A stretch of 8,474 bases of DNA, from NCBI GenBank assembly GCA_002746275.1, contig NVWR01000003.1, positions 16,066-24,539 on the forward strand, in the 5' to 3' direction. Below are positions 7,113 through 8,474 of this stretch, one piece after another; the stretch's first letter is position 1, and the number at the start of each line of letters is the position of its first letter. This DNA is from Rhodobiaceae bacterium. Lineage in GTDB: Bacteria > Pseudomonadota > Alphaproteobacteria > Parvibaculales > Parvibaculaceae. Under the pieces are notes generated by a model. It made no database searches, was not told where the DNA came from, and worked only from the letters and a program-made list of their open reading frames with translations. A program made the position numbers and the translations under genes.

Positions 7113-7135
7113 AACACCCTCATATGAGCCGTGTT
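7113..7135. promoter_or_regulatory. Imperfect inverted repeat between lysC and ptsP
   Basis: A perfect ten-base palindrome CTCATATGAG (7119-7128) is flanked by complementary arms AACAC (7113-7117) and GTGTT (7131-7135), with one and two unpaired bases between. In the minus-strand transcript this gives a hairpin with a five-pair lower stem, a small internal loop, three upper pairs and an AUAU loop, followed by only three U's in the run GUGUUU. It could be an operator, a weak terminator or attenuator after lysC, or an mRNA-end stabiliser. The rest of the 142-base gap (7035-7176) holds the ptsP ribosome binding site and no open frame of note. Confidence 0.35.
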
Positions 7136-7176
7136 CGCCGCCATTATTGTCTTTCATTTCTTGCCGTACGCGAGAC

Positions 7177-8448
7177 TTAGGCCACAGCGTCATCGTCGAG
7201 GTCATATGCAGAGTGCAGAGCCCGCACAGCAAGCTCTGTATACTCAGCCGAAATAAGAACACTGACTTTGATCTCAGATGTGGAGATCACGTGGATATTG
7301 ATACCCTTGTCGGCAAGGGTCTGGAACATTTTCTGAGCGACACCAGCGTGTGAGCGCATCCCGATCCCAATCACGGACACCTTGACCACATCTGTCGCGC
7401 TCAAAAGCTGCTCATAACCAATCATATCACGAGCGCCTTCGATCACCGCCACAGCCCGGTCAAGATCATTGCCTGGCACCGTAAAGGTCAGGTCCGTTCG
7501 CTTGCCGTCTTCAGACATGTTCTGCACGATCATATCAACATTGATGGCAGCATCTGCCAGTGGGCCAAATATCCGTGCCGCCACACCTGGCTGATCTGCC
7601 ACTTTGATGAGCGTGATCTTAGCTTCATCTTTCGTATAAGCGATGCCGCTTACAACTTCTTGTTCCACGATTTCTTCCTCGCCGCATACAAGCGTTCCCG
7701 GGCCAATGTAACTCGTTCCGCTGCCAGATCCTTGAGGTGCATCATAAGCGTCAAAACTTGACCTGACCTGCAATCGCACCCCATGCACCATGGCAAGCTC
7801 TACTGAACGGGTCTGAAGCACTTTTGCGCCCAGAGACGCCATTTCGAGCATTTCTTCATAACTAATCTTATCAAGCTTCCGGGCTTTCGGCACAATCCGC
7901 GGATCCGTTGTGTAAACACCATCTACATCTGTGTAGATGTCGCAACGTTCTGCCCCCAGTGCTGCCGCAACCGCAACTGCACTGGTGTCCGATCCTCCCC
8001 GCCCCAGTGTCGCAATCCGACCGTCTGGACCAATACCCTGAAAGCCCGCCACCACGGCAACCTGCCCCTGGCTCAACCGCTCGTTCAACAATGTCGCGTC
8101 AATATCAGCAATGCGGGCAGCCCCGTGCGTGGCATCAGTCCGAATGGGAACCTGCCATCCAAGCCAGGACCGAGCCGAAACGCCGATCTCCTGCAAAGCA
8201 ATCGCCAACAGTCCCACCGTCACCTGCTCACCTGCCGACACAATGGTGTCATATTCGCGAGCATCGTGAAGCACGGCGGCTTCCTTCGTCCAACTCACCA
8301 ACTGGTTGGTAAACCCGGACATGGCGGAGACAACAACGGCAACTTCATTGCCGTCATCAACCTCGCGTTTCACATGGGCCGCCACATTGCGAATGCGTTC
8401 CACATCGGCAACAGACGTTCCACCAAATTTCATGACCAGTCGGGCCAT
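7177..8448 (-). CDS. lysC: Aspartate kinase (aspartokinase), two-ACT-domain type
   Basis: Cytoplasmic enzyme that phosphorylates L-aspartate to 4-aspartyl phosphate with ATP. This is the first committed step towards lysine, diaminopimelate, threonine and methionine. The 423-residue protein is full length for the family (about 405-425). Seen in the sequence: the N-terminal KFGGTSV kinase motif (residues 7-13), the TLGRGGSDTS substrate/nucleotide motif (147-156), TDVDGVYTTDPR (173-184), and two C-terminal ACT domains at about 278-340 and 356-415. The second contains ISTSEIKVSVLI (388-399). ACT domains bind the feedback inhibitors (lysine and/or threonine) in characterised relatives; residues such as QNMS (309-312) resemble inhibitor-sensitive enzymes, so feedback control is inferred. 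Start ATG 8448 fits the family N-terminus (MARLVMKFGG) and has a GAAGG Shine-Dalgarno. It is the first gene seen in the same-strand cluster. An internal GTG at residue 261 may give a separate regulatory subunit (see the separate entry). Confidence 0.97.
   Translation of the reverse strand: MARLVMKFGGTSVADVERIRNVAAHVKREVDDGNEVAVVVSAMSGFTNQLVSWTKEAAVLHDAREYDTIVSAGEQVTVGLLAIALQEIGVSARSWLGWQVPIRTDATHGAARIADIDATLLNERLSQGQVAVVAGFQGIGPDGRIATLGRGGSDTSAVAVAAALGAERCDIYTDVDGVYTTDPRIVPKARKLDKISYEEMLEMASLGAKVLQTRSVELAMVHGVRLQVRSSFDAYDAPQGSGSGTSYIGPGTLVCGEEEIVEQEVVSGIAYTKDEAKITLIKVADQPGVAARIFGPLADAAINVDMIVQNMSEDGKRTDLTFTVPGNDLDRAVAVIEGARDMIGYEQLLSATDVVKVSVIGIGMRSHAGVAQKMFQTLADKGINIHVISTSEIKVSVLISAEYTELAVRALHSAYDLDDDAVA
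7666..7680 (-). promoter_or_regulatory. Possible internal translation start in lysC (beta-subunit type)
   Basis: Within lysC, the minus strand reads GAGGA at 7680-7676, then seven bases, then an in-frame GTG at 7668 (Val261). This falls between the kinase domain and the first ACT domain. In Corynebacterium glutamicum and Bacillus subtilis aspartokinases of the same architecture, an in-frame internal start makes a small beta subunit of an alpha2-beta2 enzyme. A product from here would have 163 residues and carry only the two ACT domains. The Shine-Dalgarno-like bases also encode Glu257-Glu259, so they could be chance. No ATG is found at the position used in C. glutamicum. Confidence 0.3.
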
Positions 8449-8457
8449 AGCCTCAAA

Positions 8458-8462
8458 CCTTC
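8458..8462 (-). promoter_or_regulatory. Ribosome binding site of lysC
   Basis: GAAGG on the minus strand, nine bases before ATG 8448. A second purine run, GAGG at 8451-8454, lies too close to the start (two bases). The spacing supports ATG 8448 as the start. Only 26 bases upstream of lysC are visible, so no promoter can be judged. Confidence 0.55.
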
Positions 8463-8474
8463 ACGCAAACACCC

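Noticed and set aside
1..8474. Search for a novel accessory system, mobile element, CRISPR array, tRNA or rRNA
   Set aside because: All coding space is filled by six intact conserved genes in a typical order. No terminal repeats, spacer-repeat arrays, transposase or integrase motifs, or tRNA cloverleaf were seen on either strand by eye.

Overview
This window looks like a piece of an alphaproteobacterial chromosome with moderate GC content (judged by eye, not counted). It holds six housekeeping genes, all on the minus strand, in the transcription order lysC, ptsP, rodZ-like, ispG, prfA, prmC. The alphaproteobacterial assignment rests on two things. The linkage of an aspartate kinase, the GAF-containing nitrogen-PTS enzyme I, and the prfA-prmC pair is familiar from that class. 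The protein sequences also fit it: a two-ACT-domain aspartokinase of 423 residues, and a PtsP beginning with a GGPRVLL-type N-terminus. Order and genus cannot be settled from this sequence.

Layout, in the direction of transcription (high to low coordinates): 8449-8474 is the short leader of lysC with a ribosome binding site. lysC runs 8448-7177. A 142-base gap (7035-7176) contains an imperfect dyad and the ptsP ribosome binding site. ptsP runs 7034-4770. A 321-base gap (4449-4769) has no convincing gene but several inverted and direct repeats. The rodZ-like gene runs 4448-3261, with the start revised downstream of the longest reading frame. A 125-base G-rich gap (3136-3260) can fold in the RNA. 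ispG runs 3135-1981, then a 68-base pyrimidine-rich gap (1913-1980). prfA runs 1912-839, with the start again revised. prmC begins at GTG 842, overlaps the prfA stop by four bases, and runs off the left edge of the window, missing only its last residues.

The genes fall into functional pairs. PrfA (release factor 1) is the substrate of PrmC, which methylates the glutamine of its GGQ motif, and the four-base overlap suggests coupled translation. IspG makes an isoprenoid precursor needed for the undecaprenyl carrier of cell-wall synthesis, and its neighbour is a RodZ-type cell-shape protein; a rodZ-ispG pairing is also known in E. coli. LysC starts the lysine/diaminopimelate/threonine/methionine pathway, which also supplies the wall. 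PtsP heads the regulatory nitrogen PTS. Whether all six share one transcript is uncertain, because the 321-base gap could separate two units.

I found no mobile element, CRISPR array, phage gene, toxin-antitoxin pair, RNA gene or other sign of an accessory system, and nothing that supports a new defence or metabolic system. The points most worth a second look are small: a possible internal translation start in lysC for a separate regulatory subunit, an alternating three-part inverted repeat after ptsP, a foldable G-rich leader before ispG, and an SD-less pyrimidine-rich leader before prfA.
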